This document shows positions 56,301 to 61,409 of a DNA stretch of 64,000 nt, in pieces (the stretch's first letter is position 1; each line of letters begins with the position of its first letter). Location: NCBI GenBank assembly GCA_903813345.2, contig CAIIXF020000010.1, positions 10,100,349 to 10,164,348 of the forward strand, written 5' to 3'. The DNA comes from Owenia fusiformis (Eukaryota > Annelida > Polychaeta > Sabellida > Oweniidae). The notes beneath the pieces were generated by a model. The model was not told the DNA's origin and made no database searches. It saw only the letters and a program-made list of their open reading frames with translations. The translations under genes were made by a program, and so were the position numbers.

Positions 56301-59300
56301 TAGAGAATGATGTCATATTTGCCTCCATCCTTAACGGAAGTGAGTTGACTGGGAATTTTACAGTATGACTTTTACAGTCCTCCAACACTGCCATCTTTTT
56401 ATGTATTAACATCATACGTAGTACTGACATTATGTATATATTTTCTTAACAATGTAATATTTCTGTGTCACTCACCAGTCTGTTGTTGGCTGATAATCTG
56501 TGAAGATCAATGATGCAATTGATCTACTTAGGTCTATATCAATGGATACATCCCCTTTTACTACATTCTATAATACAAAAGTGAATGAAGAGAATTCATG
56601 AAGTTAAGTTGAAGTTGTGTAGAAATATTACTTCAAAAATCTGATGCTGATTGCTGAATGACATATATACCCGTACAAATTCTATCAGATTAGAATGTCA
56701 GGTTTTTTTGATTCGACTCTAGTTTAATGAGAAATGCATATGATACTAGCCATAATATATCCATCTTTGCATTCAATGTTGACCTGAGTAAATGAAAATG
56801 ATGAATTCCCACTTTCAATTTGACTTCTCATTTACTCACCCCAGGGATGACCATCAGCTTACTTCCCATCAGGTCAAAGAGTGTAACTTCTCCATAACTG
56901 TTAGCATATGCTATGATGTCATCCTGGGGGCTCCAGACGACCTTCCTCCACTGTGGCCTAGGATCCCTGGGCAGACTACAGCGTCCTAAAACACTGTTGA
57001 ACTCATCTCTTGAGGATCTGAAAGACAAATATGATTTTTGAAGTATATCAATTTGTTGAAAATGATGCTGATCAAAATTTTCCTGAGACTTTTGAAGAAT
57101 ATCATGAAGCTAATGACGAAAATCTAGTTCCTTTTTCTGGTGTGGATCACCACAAAATTTTCCTGAGACGAAAAACTGGTTTGAACTAAAATGAATGTCT
57201 GGGAAATCTATTTTTCATTGGCTTTAATTCAAACGAGTATTTCCATCTCAGGAAAATTTTGTGATCCTTTTTCTGGTGCAACAAGACTAACCTTACTTGC
57301 CTTACTCTATACCAAACATTTTTAAGGTTATCTTATTCTATATTCTCTATCTATTAGTAACATACAGTATATACACAGAAATAGCAAGCATTATAAGTAA
57401 ATACAATACATAACTGGCTCATGTATGAAACATCTCTCACATGATAACAAGTCTTTTGGAGTGAGCAAAAGCATTTCACTATAATTTGCATCTACCGTAT
57501 TTTGACATATTCATATTGTTCCACTCTAAACCTTAAAAATTCAGTTGAATGAGTAGATTGGAAAAAATTATCAACTAAAAAAACAGAATTTGGGGTTATT
57601 ATTTTTGCCTTAAATATGCTGATGAATACCCTCATGCCTTATACATACCTTATCTCAATAGCCTGATTCTGTAAGACAGCCACCTCTCTGCCTGTGTGGC
57701 TGACGGCAAACTGCCATTGTATGAGGTTGTTGGTGAGATGTACCAGAGTGTCATCAGGTAGTGAGGGAAGTCTCGCCTTCAGAGGACCTGACACAGCATT
57801 GATAAATGCCCAAGTCTTTGCTGGAATAAGAAGATTTTGCTTTTTTTTCAATACTCATTTTCCCAGATTTTTCTTTGTGGGTAAAGCTAAAACAGCCCAC
57901 TGGATGGTTCTTTTTTTGGTTCTGGGAAACATCTCAAAATTAACATTCATGGCCCCTGGGGGTCAGGGTGAAAAACACAGAATATATTTAAAATAGATAA
58001 ATGTTCTAAATATACTTTTAAAATTTCAAACAATAATATTTATTATTAAGATTTTCATGACAAAGTCCAAAATTTTTTTAAGTGGCGGCCATCTTGAAAA
58101 AATGTTTTTGCGTAAAACTACTAATATTTATCTTTCCATTAAATATGAAAGAAATCCATCCACTAGTAATTGAGTTATCTGCGGATGGACGGAGGGATGG
58201 ACTGACAGATGTACAGATGGATGGATGGACAGACTGATGGATGGATGGAGGGCTTGACTATATCCCATGCATGTTCTTGTAGTCTAAACATTATAAAAAT
58301 AGGTATACATTCTATGTATGTTTCACTAACCTCTAACCCCTTTAGGTATTCTCTCTCTTCCATGACTCTGAGCCTAAAATAGAATAAAATAGAAAAACAA
58401 ATGTGTTAGCATCTATATAATGATGTGTAGTTAATTGCCAACTTGATTACCTGTAAAAGTGCCCCCAATATGGCCATATCTACAACAACATGCACATACA
58501 GGGTGTCCAATAAATAAGGTGAAAGATATTGTAACTTTCTTAATATTGCATCAATCTTGATGAAATTTTCAGAGTTTGTAGCCCAAACCTTTTTACCTCT
58601 ATTCTGTGAATTTAAAGCGTCTTCTATTTGATTGGCCAGAGTTGTGGTTGCTATAGCAACCGAAACAACAAAAAGGCGGGGCAAGTTTGTTTACGTCACA
58701 ACTTTCCAAAACATATTTATTCTTTCTGATAACTTTATTCATACTTCCAGGTCTATTATTTACTACCACAAATACAACAACATATACAATATAAAACAGT
58801 CCTAAAGTCCCATTGTTGTGCTATACATTATGTTATGCTTATTTTCATAACATAATGTCCATATCTAGCTATACACTTCTTATATGTCTTATGCCTTTTC
58901 ATCCACTCTCTAAACACACTTTCAAACCCATTCTCGCACATTTCCTGAAGTCTTGCTAAGACATGTGATCTGAGTTCATCAGTGCTTCCAAACTTATTTC
59001 CTCTCAAGTCACGTTAGAGTTCTGCATATAAGTAAAAGTCATTGGGTGCAAGGTCTGGGGAATATGGAGGGTGTGCAAGTAGGGGTAGCCCCAGTGCCCT
59101 TATTGTTTCACTAGTGAGCATAGCTGTGTGCGAACTCAGATCACATGTCTTAGCAAGGCTTGAGGAAATGGGCAAGAATGGGTTTGAAAGTGTGTTTAGA
59201 GAGTGGGTGAATAGGCATAAGAAGTGTATAGCTAGAGATGGACATTATGTTGAATAGCTTATTTTCATAACAATGGGACTTTAGGGCTGTTTTTATATTG

Positions 59301-61302
59301 TATTCATTGTAGTAATAGACCTGGGAGTATGAATAAAGCTATCAGAAAAAATAAATATGTTTTGAAAAGTTGTGACGTAAACAAACTTGCCCCGCCTTTT
59401 TGTTGTTTCGGTTGCTATAGCAACCACAACTCTGGCCAATCAAATAGAAGACGCTTTAAATTCACAGAATAAAGGTAAAAAGGTTTGGGCTACAAACTCT
59501 GAAAATTTCATTAAGGTTGGTGCAATATTAAGAAAGTTACAATATCTTTCACCTTATTTATTGGACACCCTGTACCCTCTGTTTCCATTCATGAGGCATC
59601 TGAGATCTTGATTGAAAATTCAACTAATGAACACTTACACTGGTTACTGTCAAAGAGAACCGAATGCTTGAACAACTGAAAAATTGTTGTTCTTCATTCA
59701 AAATTCAAATTTTCAAGATATCCATCTGTTAAAATAAATTGAGATAACAGGTATCTGAGAATGACAAGACAGCCTTAAATATACAATGTAACTAGATTTG
59801 ATTTATGTGGACCACATATGTGCGGATGGGAACTGCCCACCCGCACAAGCATGCCTATCACCGCAAGATGATGGCAATATAGTACTTTTTCAAGTGCAAT
59901 AAAAACCAGGGTGACTGATTGAGTTGACATGTACCAGAAACCATTGGCTTCACTTGAAAGCCCACCTATAAGTGACACTACCGAGCGTGAGTGTTATTTG
60001 ATTTACGAAAGGAATAAAAAAATTGTTATGCTCAAAAGAAAGCTTTAGTTTTGGCTCTACCACAAAATATGGGCAAATGATTGTCAATATGAGGCACACT
60101 GTTAGGTAGACGTGGATCCACGGCTCTACTACTTTTTTCAAGGCCTGACTGCGTCGCTAACATGCTAAATATAAGAGTTAGCTGACGTTTGGGAGTCTGA
60201 CTTACCTTCTAAAGGTTAGAACCCGAATCTTAATGAAACCATATCACCTTTGTTCCGTCAACCATGGAGCATTTGCCACAACATCCAAGAGGTAAATCAT
60301 GGATCAGGAATGAATGATTTCCTTGTAAGTTCCGGAAGTTTCAATACGAAAAATTACCGAACATATGTGAAAACCGAATATTTGTTCGTTGTTTTCACGA
60401 TTTACAGGTTCGTTTGTTCTTCAATGTTTTGGTCTAAATTATAAAGCATCACCAACAGGTCTTACTCTATTAATCGACTAATACAGCAGACGGCTCATAT
60501 TTCTACGTAGCATTTCATTCAGACCAATAGTGGGAGTGTAGATCACGCAGTTTCGTTCGTTGCGTACTTCACTTGAAATTAGATTGACTACTTCACTTAG
60601 CTTGGCGGATGTAGAACATTGCTTAATATTCTTTTAATTTTCACACCAGACATGCTTGGTTGACACGTCAACAAAGTAAAGTTCAAGGGTCAATGCGATA
60701 TTTCGTGATAACTACAACGCCTTCCCGGAAGTCAACATTGATGAAAAATGAAAAAGTCAGAAAAGCATTTACGCTAATTTCTATCAAATGCTATGTTTAT
60801 GCATCATCATCGACGCAACAAAGGTGATATGGTTTCATAAAGATTCGGGTTCTAACCTTTAGAAGGTAAGTCAGACTCCCAAACGTCAGCTAACTCTTAT
60901 ATTTAGCATGTTAGCGACGCAGTCAGGCCTTGAAAAAAGTAGTAGTGACTTATTTGACTATCGGAGTTTTGATAGGGTCACTAGAGCTCTGGAGCCATGA
61001 CAAATCTCAGATGTATAAATAAAGGCCCAGAGGCGCATGAATGCACCTAACTGTTAGGCCATTACTTATTGAAAAAATCAAATAAAAAAAAATGAAAAAA
61101 ATATTGAACAAATTCAATCATTTGAAATAGCATGTGGATTTAGGCCAGATTCACAGTCTTGCTGTTATATATACCGAGTCAGTTCTTAACTAAGATATAT
61201 AGAAACACATACACTTTGCTCTGGTTCTTGTTGCCACTCGACGAGTATGGGTAAATCGTATAAAATGTTCTCCTGGACATTTTCTTCTTCCGCCACGTCC
61301 AT
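5678..61302 (-). CDS. NBAS: NBAS (NAG), N-terminal two thirds, 36 coding exons
   Basis: Subunit of the NRZ (NBAS-RINT1-ZW10) tethering complex for Golgi-to-ER vesicles; the human protein has also been linked to nonsense-mediated decay. I read 36 exons, every junction in phase with GT/AG sites: 61302-61213, 58373-58331, 57820-57649, 57017-56840, 56567-56476, 56095-56039, 49159-48922, 22411-22153, 21931-21738, 21447-21275, 21032-20963, 20653-20528, 20231-20080, 19529-19389, 16715-16637, 16207-16103, 15732-15596, 15319-15242, 14883-14679, 14412-14278, 13999-13826, 13221-13148, 12897-12838, 12663-12601, 12377-12255, 11974-11872, 11704-11508, 11316-11204, 10914-10835, 10496-10404, 9628-9507, 8674-8587, 8390-8123, 7887-7727, 6144-6012, 5754-5678. 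They total 4653 nt, about 1551 aa. Vertebrate NBAS is about 2370 aa, so the C-terminal third is missing, presumably left of the window. Recognisable blocks include ILYDLP, RCSGA, SWVLHECLERVP and LDRLATYE. Exact exon edges are inferred from the sequence, not from transcripts. Confidence 0.93.
6487..7702. mobile_element. 1.2-kb fold-back (long inverted repeat) element
   Basis: The whole segment is one imperfect palindrome. The left arm starts TTAACTCCTTCATGAC at 6487 and the right arm ends GTCATGAAGGAGTTAA at 7702. The arms match along about 0.5 kb each; the block GGGATTTTATCGTTTTCG near 6897 pairs with CGAAAACGATAAAATCCC near 7276. The centre (about 7086-7115) is a perfect hairpin, AAAATCGATCATATATGATC and on. 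No transposase frame is present. TTAA at both outer edges is compatible with a piggyBac-type target site, but TTAA may belong to the inverted repeat itself. It lies in the intron between NBAS exons 34 and 35. Confidence 0.85.
8870..9175 (+). repeat. Minisatellite, about 34-35 bp unit, roughly 9 copies
   Basis: Units follow the pattern TACCATGATGGTTATTAGAA then GTTGGCTCACTCTG, with point changes (GTTGGCCCAC and AATTGGCCCAC variants). It lies in the intron between NBAS exons 31 and 32. Confidence 0.85.
9580..9808 (-). repeat. 57-bp minisatellite made of an NBAS splice acceptor plus exon start
   Basis: Four tandem copies of a 57-bp unit. On the minus strand each reads a GTTGTAG acceptor followed by GACAAGGACTATAAAACT, the first codons of NBAS exon 31 (DKDYKTAYDTC), then ATGCTAAACTGTAT back into the next acceptor. 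The lowest-coordinate copy joins the rest of the exon. Because 57 is divisible by 3, the acceptor TAG of each following unit is in the NBAS frame and acts as a stop if an upstream acceptor is used. Only the exon-proximal acceptor (exon edge 9628) gives a full reading frame. Confidence 0.85.
10025..10162 (+). mobile_element. Short MITE-like element, TGTCACCA hairpin family (copy 1)
   Basis: It begins GGGATTAACATGCAAAATG and TACCACCTGCCATTTGTTAC, and ends ATAACATGTCACCATTTGTA then TTGGTGACATAA, a terminal hairpin. The same start and end occur at 10995-11130, 16462-16600 and 52795-54060, which defines the family. No coding capacity. Confidence 0.7.
10995..11130 (+). mobile_element. Short MITE-like element, TGTCACCA hairpin family (copy 2)
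   Basis: Diverged copy with CTGTCACAACCTGCCATTTG at the left and ATGTCATCGCTTCTGGTGGT at the right. The middle AACACCATCCACAAAAAA is shared with copy 1 at about 10095. It lies between NBAS exons 28 and 29, next to the exon 28 donor. Confidence 0.6.
11508..14883 (-). CDS. NBAS: NBAS exons 19-27: Sec39 alpha-solenoid
   Basis: Residues 795-1172. Helical repeats with ALELVELARERNV, QRWMVPFLKRCDKQTPG, LALDCIYSCER, VAEILETHGLPKTVSYV, LSHEQWRQLLIDMY, IKLAGEMMNC and QQYFNSSANIMDPGMDLAR align one after another with the vertebrate protein. Nine small exons are joined by introns of about 0.1-0.6 kb. This is the region expected to contact the other NRZ subunits, by analogy with the yeast Dsl1-complex subunit Sec39. 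A 309-bp TTAA-ended MITE occupies the intron between exons 21 and 22. Confidence 0.93.
13476..13784. mobile_element. 309-bp MITE with TTAACTCATTC inverted ends
   Basis: The left end is TTAACTCATTC at 13476 and the right end is GAATGAGTTAA at 13784, an exact 11-bp inverted pair bounded by TTAA. The ends resemble those of the 1.2-kb fold-back element (TTAACTCCTTC). It contains ACGTCATATCACGTCATTCG. No protein. It lies in the intron between NBAS exons 21 and 22. Confidence 0.7.
15242..19529 (-). CDS. NBAS: NBAS exons 14-18: start of Sec39 region
   Basis: Residues 615-794. Exon 14 is charged, with KREKERE, and is weakly conserved. Exon 15 has LTLEQIQL and LLQYLDRLATYE. Exon 16 has EILGGIHAAEEHFDPKFFEK. 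Exon 17 has LAILSNFPETMSPLEYRALL. Exon 18 has IPWSCESWREMDWC. These match the beginning of the Sec39 alpha-solenoid in vertebrate NBAS. Intron 14 (19388-16716) holds the plus-strand LINE ORF1 and a second LINE tail. Confidence 0.92.
16462..16600 (+). mobile_element. Short MITE-like element, TGTCACCA hairpin family (copy 3)
   Basis: It starts GGTATTAACATAAAAAATGT then CACAACATGCCATTTGTTAC and ends ATAACAATATCTTACCACTT then GTGGTGGGGACATAA. The right end has GTGGTGGGGACATA, identical to the end of the larger 25545-26868 element, which links the two families. Confidence 0.7.
17205..18296 (+). CDS. LINE ORF1-like protein, intact, without reverse transcriptase
   Basis: About 363 residues from the ATG at 17205. 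The N-terminal 100 residues are Ser/Thr/Gln-rich. A coiled-coil-like stretch (NGLNKRL- and LEAEANKNEQ-type, about residues 175-215) is followed by YSRKSNIKITGVEE, DIDVAHRIG and RALIVKF. These are hallmarks of non-LTR retrotransposon ORF1 proteins with an RRM-like fold (L1/CR1/L2-type), RNA-binding chaperones of the retrotransposition complex. The frame is undamaged, yet no endonuclease or reverse transcriptase follows. Instead, about 500 bp of 3' UTR leads to AATAAA (about 18804) and a TTGAA repeat tail. It sits in sense orientation on the plus strand inside NBAS intron 14. It could be a non-autonomous (HAL1-like) copy or a recent internal deletion; the exact clade is not resolved. Confidence 0.8.
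   Translation: MSQLIQTPITQYATTITTQADQGLSQPCLPVISSTFLSVITTSVISSTASSANMTFTVPSMENMSASFHSIVSESPHQPCLDNTISQPMSSFPISTSYKADLLLPQQQYHVNREQQINTDNECTSEISSTNICDIIRGIESQISTSLNKLIPESINSSMAVYNQRLSENEESIRQLKDINDSFESDLIQANDEIIGLNKRLTELEAEANKNEQYSRKSNIKITGVEETEHEDCKALVLEVAQRIEANISNNDIDVAHRIGLKVPGRKRALIVKFNTNDSRQSMIKNRKKLAKSGIAIHEDATVKNVKLMKTVRNMDFVKDCWMFNGKIFCSFEGFDSRCHRTGLDINSNPHAIYQQLVNSRSM
18297..18829 (+). mobile_element. 3' UTR and TTGAA-repeat tail of the ORF1 element
   Basis: Non-coding 3' region ending ACCAATAAATTGAATTGAAT and on. The AATAAA overlaps the start of a short (TTGAA)n tail, the usual 3' end of CR1/L2-like LINEs that finish in microsatellites rather than poly(A). Confidence 0.7.
18920..19080. 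mobile_element. Relic of a pogo/Tigger-like MITE
   Basis: Contains AGAGTAAAATCTGTAAAGTG, GGAACATCTC and GTGTTCCACT, the degenerate CAGTAAAACCTG-type arrangement seen more clearly at 42561-42710. The borders are not resolved. Confidence 0.4.
19205..19330 (-). mobile_element. LINE 3' tail fragment, opposite orientation
   Basis: On the minus strand it reads GTAAGAAAATAAAGCTGAAT then repeated TTGAA. The same tail type ends the ORF1 element, but here in inverse orientation and with a different 3' UTR (CACAAGGGTGTCATG). It is truncated to about 125 bp and lies close to NBAS exon 14. Confidence 0.6.
20080..22411 (-). CDS. NBAS: NBAS exons 8-13: propeller end and linker
   Basis: Residues 291-614. 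Exon 8 has QDGVFRMSLSPNGKILAVIH and SLWDVPSLRL. Exon 9 has WWSDNSLIFARCSGA and EWFEPGP. Exon 10 is acidic (DDDYQDSDDED) and then has RFQPPRKRPK, the conserved basic motif of the family. Exons 11-13 have STTPEELY, LVYQQQWRK, SWVLHECLERVP and LKYGLLGTDL. All intron phases are consistent (1, 0, 2, 0, 0, 2). Exon 8 follows the 26.5-kb intron, yet the reading frame joins exactly to exon 7, so the long gap is one real intron rather than a break. Confidence 0.93.
22485..22632. mobile_element. pogo/Tigger-like MITE relic next to NBAS exon 8
   Basis: Ends GATATAAAGGTTTTACTGTA, the inverse of the TACTGTAAAACCTG-type terminus. Internal AGGTGTTCCC and AGGTGTTCAG blocks occur near both ends. It lies about 75 bp upstream (in gene sense) of the exon 8 acceptor. 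Confidence 0.5.
24440..25049. mobile_element. DNA transposon relic with GGGTGTCCC inverted ends
   Basis: The left terminus GGGTGTCCCAAAAAAATGAG then ACACTTTTTGACAAGTA matches the inverse of the right terminus CTTGTCAAAAAGTGTCTCAT then TTTTTGGGACACCC. GATATAC flanks both sides (24440-24446 and 25043-25049), suggesting a 7-bp target duplication or an extended TA site. The 600-bp body has no intact transposase. Ends of this type are shared with the mariner derivative at 58497. Confidence 0.7.
25180..25495 (+). mobile_element. 315-bp palindromic repeat, copy 1
   Basis: Shares CTGTAAAATGAAGCCTTCTG then ATTGGTCAGTTC and the full following ~300 bp with 35932-36245, same orientation. The right half is a fold-back: ATTTGAAGTGCAATACAGGA pairs with TCCTGTATTGCACTTTAAAT. 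A second internal pair surrounds AATACAGAAAATATTGGTAC. Non-coding. Confidence 0.8.
25545..26868 (+). mobile_element. Pearl/CvA-like element with ~155-bp core repeats and ACGG run
   Basis: The left end TATGTCCCCACCA (25545) and right end TGGTGGGGACATA (26868) are exact inverses. Inside are about five core units of roughly 150-160 bp, each with GACAAGATTTTAGGACGGAA, CCAAAATGGCTGCCTTGACA and CTGAAAATTTGAAATTGATC. After these come diverged units and an (ACGG)n/(ACAG)n microsatellite (26758-26822). The last bases form a hairpin, TATGGCCCCACACTATGTGG then TGGGGACATA. Short inverted ends, core minisatellite and ACGG microsatellite match the architecture described for bivalve pearl elements, regarded as non-autonomous Helentrons. 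Confidence 0.85.
26900..31180. other. Long NBAS intron 7 segment, no gene seen
   Basis: AT-rich sequence with no coding frame I can support on either strand. The only structures noted are a TTAAGGCATTGTTACTCCAT / ATGGAGTAA short fold-back near 30260-30305 and a CAGTAAAACCTGAAT relic at about 30000. Confidence 0.5.
31190..31925 (+). repeat. Degenerate minisatellite, units of about 20-30 bp
   Basis: About 25-30 units around the core AGTCTAGTGCATGACAAGTG or TTCTCATGCATGACATTTGT over some 730 bp. A higher-order repeat is visible: the block around 31275-31400 recurs around 31440-31570. The open frames on the minus strand here (MHxxxTY...-rich) are repeat-driven and not genes. Confidence 0.8.
31960..34560. 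other. Intron 7 segment, no supported gene
   Basis: The longest open frame is on the minus strand (about 33525-33208, 105 codons, starting MSTLSPFIVYRF). It has no family I recognise, no signal peptide and no clear splice partners, so I do not call it a gene. Confidence 0.4.
34576..34905 (+). repeat. (CATAC/CATAT)n microsatellite split by a MITE insertion
   Basis: The pentanucleotide run CCATA/TCATA occupies about 34576-34675 and resumes at about 34807-34905. The interruption (34675-34807) is a separate element with CAGGCCCATAGCCAGG at one end and CCTGGCTACGGGCCTG at the other. Confidence 0.85.
34675..34808. mobile_element. ~130-bp MITE with CAGGCCCRTAGCCAGG inverted ends
   Basis: The 16-bp ends are inverse copies with one mismatch. 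The interior is T/A-rich with two C-runs (CACCCCCCCTTG and GAACCCCCCTTGG). Elements with this terminus are widespread in marine invertebrate genomes. The target duplication cannot be read because both sides are microsatellite. Confidence 0.7.
35932..36245 (+). mobile_element. 315-bp palindromic repeat, copy 2
   Basis: Nearly identical to 25180-25495 (same fold-back ATTTGAAGTTCAATACAGGA / TCCTGTATTGTACTTCAAAT), about 10.7 kb away in the same NBAS intron and same orientation. The high similarity suggests recent spread. Confidence 0.8.
36250..42550. other. Intron 7 segment, no gene seen
   Basis: No supported coding region. Noted only: an 11-base C run near 40187, and a perfect 9-bp hairpin GCTGTCGCA/TGCGACAGC at about 40238-40259. 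Small 5' LRR exons of the downstream GPCR could hide here, but I could not identify any. Confidence 0.4.
42559..42710. mobile_element. 150-bp pogo/Tigger-like MITE
   Basis: TACTGTAAAACCTGTTCAAT at the left and TATACAGGTTTCACTATA at the right form imperfect inverted ends flanked by TA. Related relics lie at about 18930, 22490 and 30000. Confidence 0.6.
43581..43976. mobile_element. ~400-bp MITE with AAAGGACGATTCTCGGTTTG ends (copy A)
   Basis: The left end AAAGGACGATTCTCGGTTTG then GAGAAC is exactly inverse to the right end GTTCTCCAAACC then GAGAATCGTCCTTT. The interior holds two related half-copies, each with TGAGCRTTATCCCTGCTTC. It sits just upstream of the LRR exon of the GPCR gene. Confidence 0.8.
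44094..47993 (+). CDS. LGR/relaxin-receptor-like GPCR, last three exons
   Basis: Exons 44094-44293 (phase 2 in), 45054-45193 and 47151-47993 join in frame to about 393 residues ending at a TGA. Exon A carries LRRs (DLSNNHLTELPDLD, LVHIPTWVSNLANLTSL) and a hinge with CC. Exon B has VCQPTVPNTECTDHLLD and the start of TM1. The last exon holds the rest of a seven-helix domain: LLMGQFPVSNLLMTFYTVVL (TM2), CTLCGFIFITSN (TM3), YAILILWIISL (TM4), CFETIVVLLILLL (TM5), VIFMIAIHIVLWSVLL (TM6), ETILNVTVYIIRKRTFQED (TM7). The layout and FLNPxLY-like TM7 end match LRR-containing GPCRs. Departures: Asp2.50 is replaced by Asn, DRY by EMY, NPxxY by NVTVY. The 5' exons with signal peptide and further LRRs were not found. 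It is nested in NBAS intron 7 on the opposite strand. Confidence 0.85.
48172..48177 (+). terminator. Polyadenylation signal of the GPCR gene
   Basis: AATAAA about 180 nt after the stop codon, in AT-rich 3' UTR. It is the first clear signal downstream of the gene. Confidence 0.5.
48298..48595. mobile_element. ~300-bp MITE with CAGGCC inverted ends
   Basis: It starts CAGGCCACCTAGACTTCCAT then CAACACGAACATCAGTTCT, and ends AGAACTGATGTTCACATTGA then TGGACGTCTATGAGGCCTG, an imperfect inverted repeat of about 50-60 bp. Inner AACCACGTTCCTTGCACT pairs with AGTACAAGGAACGTAGTT. Non-coding. It lies between the GPCR and NBAS exon 7. Confidence 0.75.
48855..48899. repeat. Hairpin of the GGGGACATAA element family beside NBAS exon 7
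   Basis: CCCACCAAGAA and TTCTTGGTGGG form an inverted pair ending in GGGGACATAA, the same terminus as the pearl-like element. It is probably a solo right end, about 20 bp from the exon 7 splice donor. Confidence 0.6.
48922..49159 (-). CDS. NBAS: NBAS exon 7
   Basis: A 238-nt exon for residues 211-290, between introns of 6.9 kb and 26.5 kb. It encodes a propeller segment with HYPRGINCAIFHP and LTAWRVLSDSPHYK, matching vertebrate HYPHGINTAIYHP and LSAWRVLSGSPYYK. The acceptor is TTTTCCAG and the donor is AAG|GTGAG. A MITE-type hairpin lies about 20 bp downstream of the donor in the intron. Both flanking introns host plus-strand genes. Confidence 0.93.
49262..49643. mobile_element. ~380-bp MITE, copy B of the 43581 family
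   Basis: The ends AAAGACAAGTCTCGATTTGC and AACCGAGACTTGTCCTTTT are inverse. The middle carries a second AAAAGACAAGTCTCGGTTTC (about 49437) and two ACATTTAAATCTACAATATG-type blocks, inverse to blocks in copy A. It may be a nested or dimeric copy. It is just upstream (in NBAS sense) of exon 7. Confidence 0.7.
51387..52658 (+). pseudogene. Secreted-protein gene, left copy, frameshifted
   Basis: Exon 1 51387-51513 (ATG, signal peptide FFLLLIVAQVVICDS, donor GTGAGT) and exon 2 from 52071 (acceptor TTTTAAG) parallel the intact right copy. At 52340-52348 an 8-base deletion relative to that copy runs the frame straight into TGA. The original frame then reopens at about 52359 (MFEIKMDRGG) to the homologous TAA at 52656-52658. 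The position matching the right copy's AATAAA reads GATAAA. Two independent lesions favour a pseudogene over a sequencing error. A shortened secreted product of about 130 residues remains possible. Confidence 0.75.
51560..51905 (+). repeat. Intronic minisatellite, GGTTGTACAAA-type units
   Basis: Around 14 degenerate units of about 20-25 bp such as GGTTGTACAAAACTGAACAT and GGTTTACAAAGTGAAAC fill intron 1 of the left gene copy. The right copy has only three or four (55090-55175), so the array has grown or shrunk after duplication. Confidence 0.8.
52795..54060 (+). mobile_element. TGTCACCA-hairpin element swollen by an internal ~130-160 bp tandem array
   Basis: The left end GGCATTAACATGACAAAATG then TCACCACCT and the right end TATGTCACCAC / GTGGTGACATA hairpin (54033-54059) are those of the short elements at 10025 and 16462. 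Between them, 52838-53930 hold about seven or eight units with GACCTTGAGAAGGTCATTGA, AATCTAAAGTCAGATTTGAA and GTCAATTTGAAGCAAGTTGA. The element-specific GTTACAGACGCCGGACGCC follows the array. It lies between the two copies of the duplicated gene. Confidence 0.8.
54917..55791 (+). CDS. Unrecognised secreted protein, intact copy
   Basis: Two exons: 54917-55043 and 55196-55791, joined in phase 1, about 240 residues. The ATG at 54917 starts a signal peptide (LGFILLLIVAQVVICDS). The mature part has FREINSAGEVWLHFGRQGQV, FEIKMDRGGNHAHLTFAPG, a short CTGASNSNTC cysteine pair and FTWNGTKYIVKIKIEDQK. No membrane segment follows the signal peptide and the charge pattern suggests a soluble beta-rich domain. 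I do not recognise the family. AATAAA at 55820-55825 gives a close polyadenylation signal. It is nested on the plus strand in NBAS intron 6, and a tandem, broken copy lies at 51387. Confidence 0.8.
55820..55825 (+). terminator. Polyadenylation signal of the secreted-protein gene
   Basis: AATAAA 29 nt after the stop. The homologous position in the left copy is GATAAA. Confidence 0.6.
56039..61302 (-). CDS. NBAS: NBAS exons 1-6: N-terminus and start of beta-propeller
   Basis: Residues 1-210. The start ATG at 61302 follows a short 5' region and opens a 30-codon exon ending in EPEQS at a GTATGT donor. Exon 2 is only 43 nt. Exon 3 carries IQWQFAVSHTGREVAVLQNQ and exon 4 carries PRDPRPQWRKVVWSP and GEVTLFDLMGS. 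These align with the first WD-like blades of vertebrate NBAS (Nbas_N family). Exons 5 and 6 continue with the LLVITYRGKL block. Intron phases in order are 0, 1, 2, 0, 2, 2. Intron 1 (about 2.8 kb) contains the 60127-60944 and 58497-59574 inverted-repeat elements. Identification is strong; the tiny exon 2 is the least certain piece. Confidence 0.88.
58040..58265. mobile_element. Truncated tandem-core element with GGATGGAC microsatellite
   Basis: One core unit (GTGGCGGCCATCTTGAAAAA, GAAATCCATCCACTAGTAAT, TTGAGTTATC) followed by a (GATG/GGAC)n run, the same layout as 3728-5160 but with a single unit. It lies between NBAS exons 2 and 3. Confidence 0.6.
58497..59574 (-). mobile_element. Inverted-duplicated mariner-type transposon relic
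   Basis: TA-flanked ends CAGGGTGTCCAATAAATA and TATTTATTGGACACCCTG with inverted arms of about 280 bp or more (each includes GGTTGCTATAGCAACC and GTTTACGTCACAAC). On the minus strand, about 59075-58850 encodes the C-terminal end of a mariner-like transposase: PPYSPDLAPNDFYLY holds the third catalytic Asp, then RSHVLARLQEMCENGFESVF, with a TAA between. The plus strand of the right half encodes the same C-terminus again (about 59120-59257). So it has two tail-to-tail copies of one transposase end and no N-terminus, and it is inactive. It lies in NBAS intron 1. Confidence 0.8.
60127..60944. mobile_element. ~820-bp element with 132-bp terminal inverted repeats
   Basis: The left arm 60127-60258 (TACTACTTTTTTCAAGGCCT ... 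GTGTAC-free) and right arm 60812-60944 (ending AAGGCCTTGAAAAAAGTAGT A) are near-perfect inverses. They share GACGTTTGGGAGTCTGACTT and ACCTTTAGAAGG. The roughly 550-bp middle has no supported gene. It is about 270-370 bp from the NBAS start codon. Confidence 0.8.
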
Positions 61303-61409
61303 TTTGTTCCTATTATCGCCCACTTCCGGAAAGACATTTCGCTTCCGGTTAGAAATTTGGTAAATCTGAAAGATGTAATTATTATAAGGAAAACTCGCAT
61401 AAATCGATC
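61303..61409. promoter_or_regulatory. Bidirectional promoter between NBAS and MAP2K5-like gene
   Basis: The 107 bp between the two start codons must hold at least the 5' UTR ends of both genes. It contains CACTTCCGG (61321-61329) and GCTTCCGG (61341-61348), both fitting the ETS/GABP core TTCCGG common in TATA-less divergent housekeeping promoters. No TATA box is seen. Either start site could lie further upstream inside the other gene. The function is inferred from layout and motifs. Confidence 0.6.
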
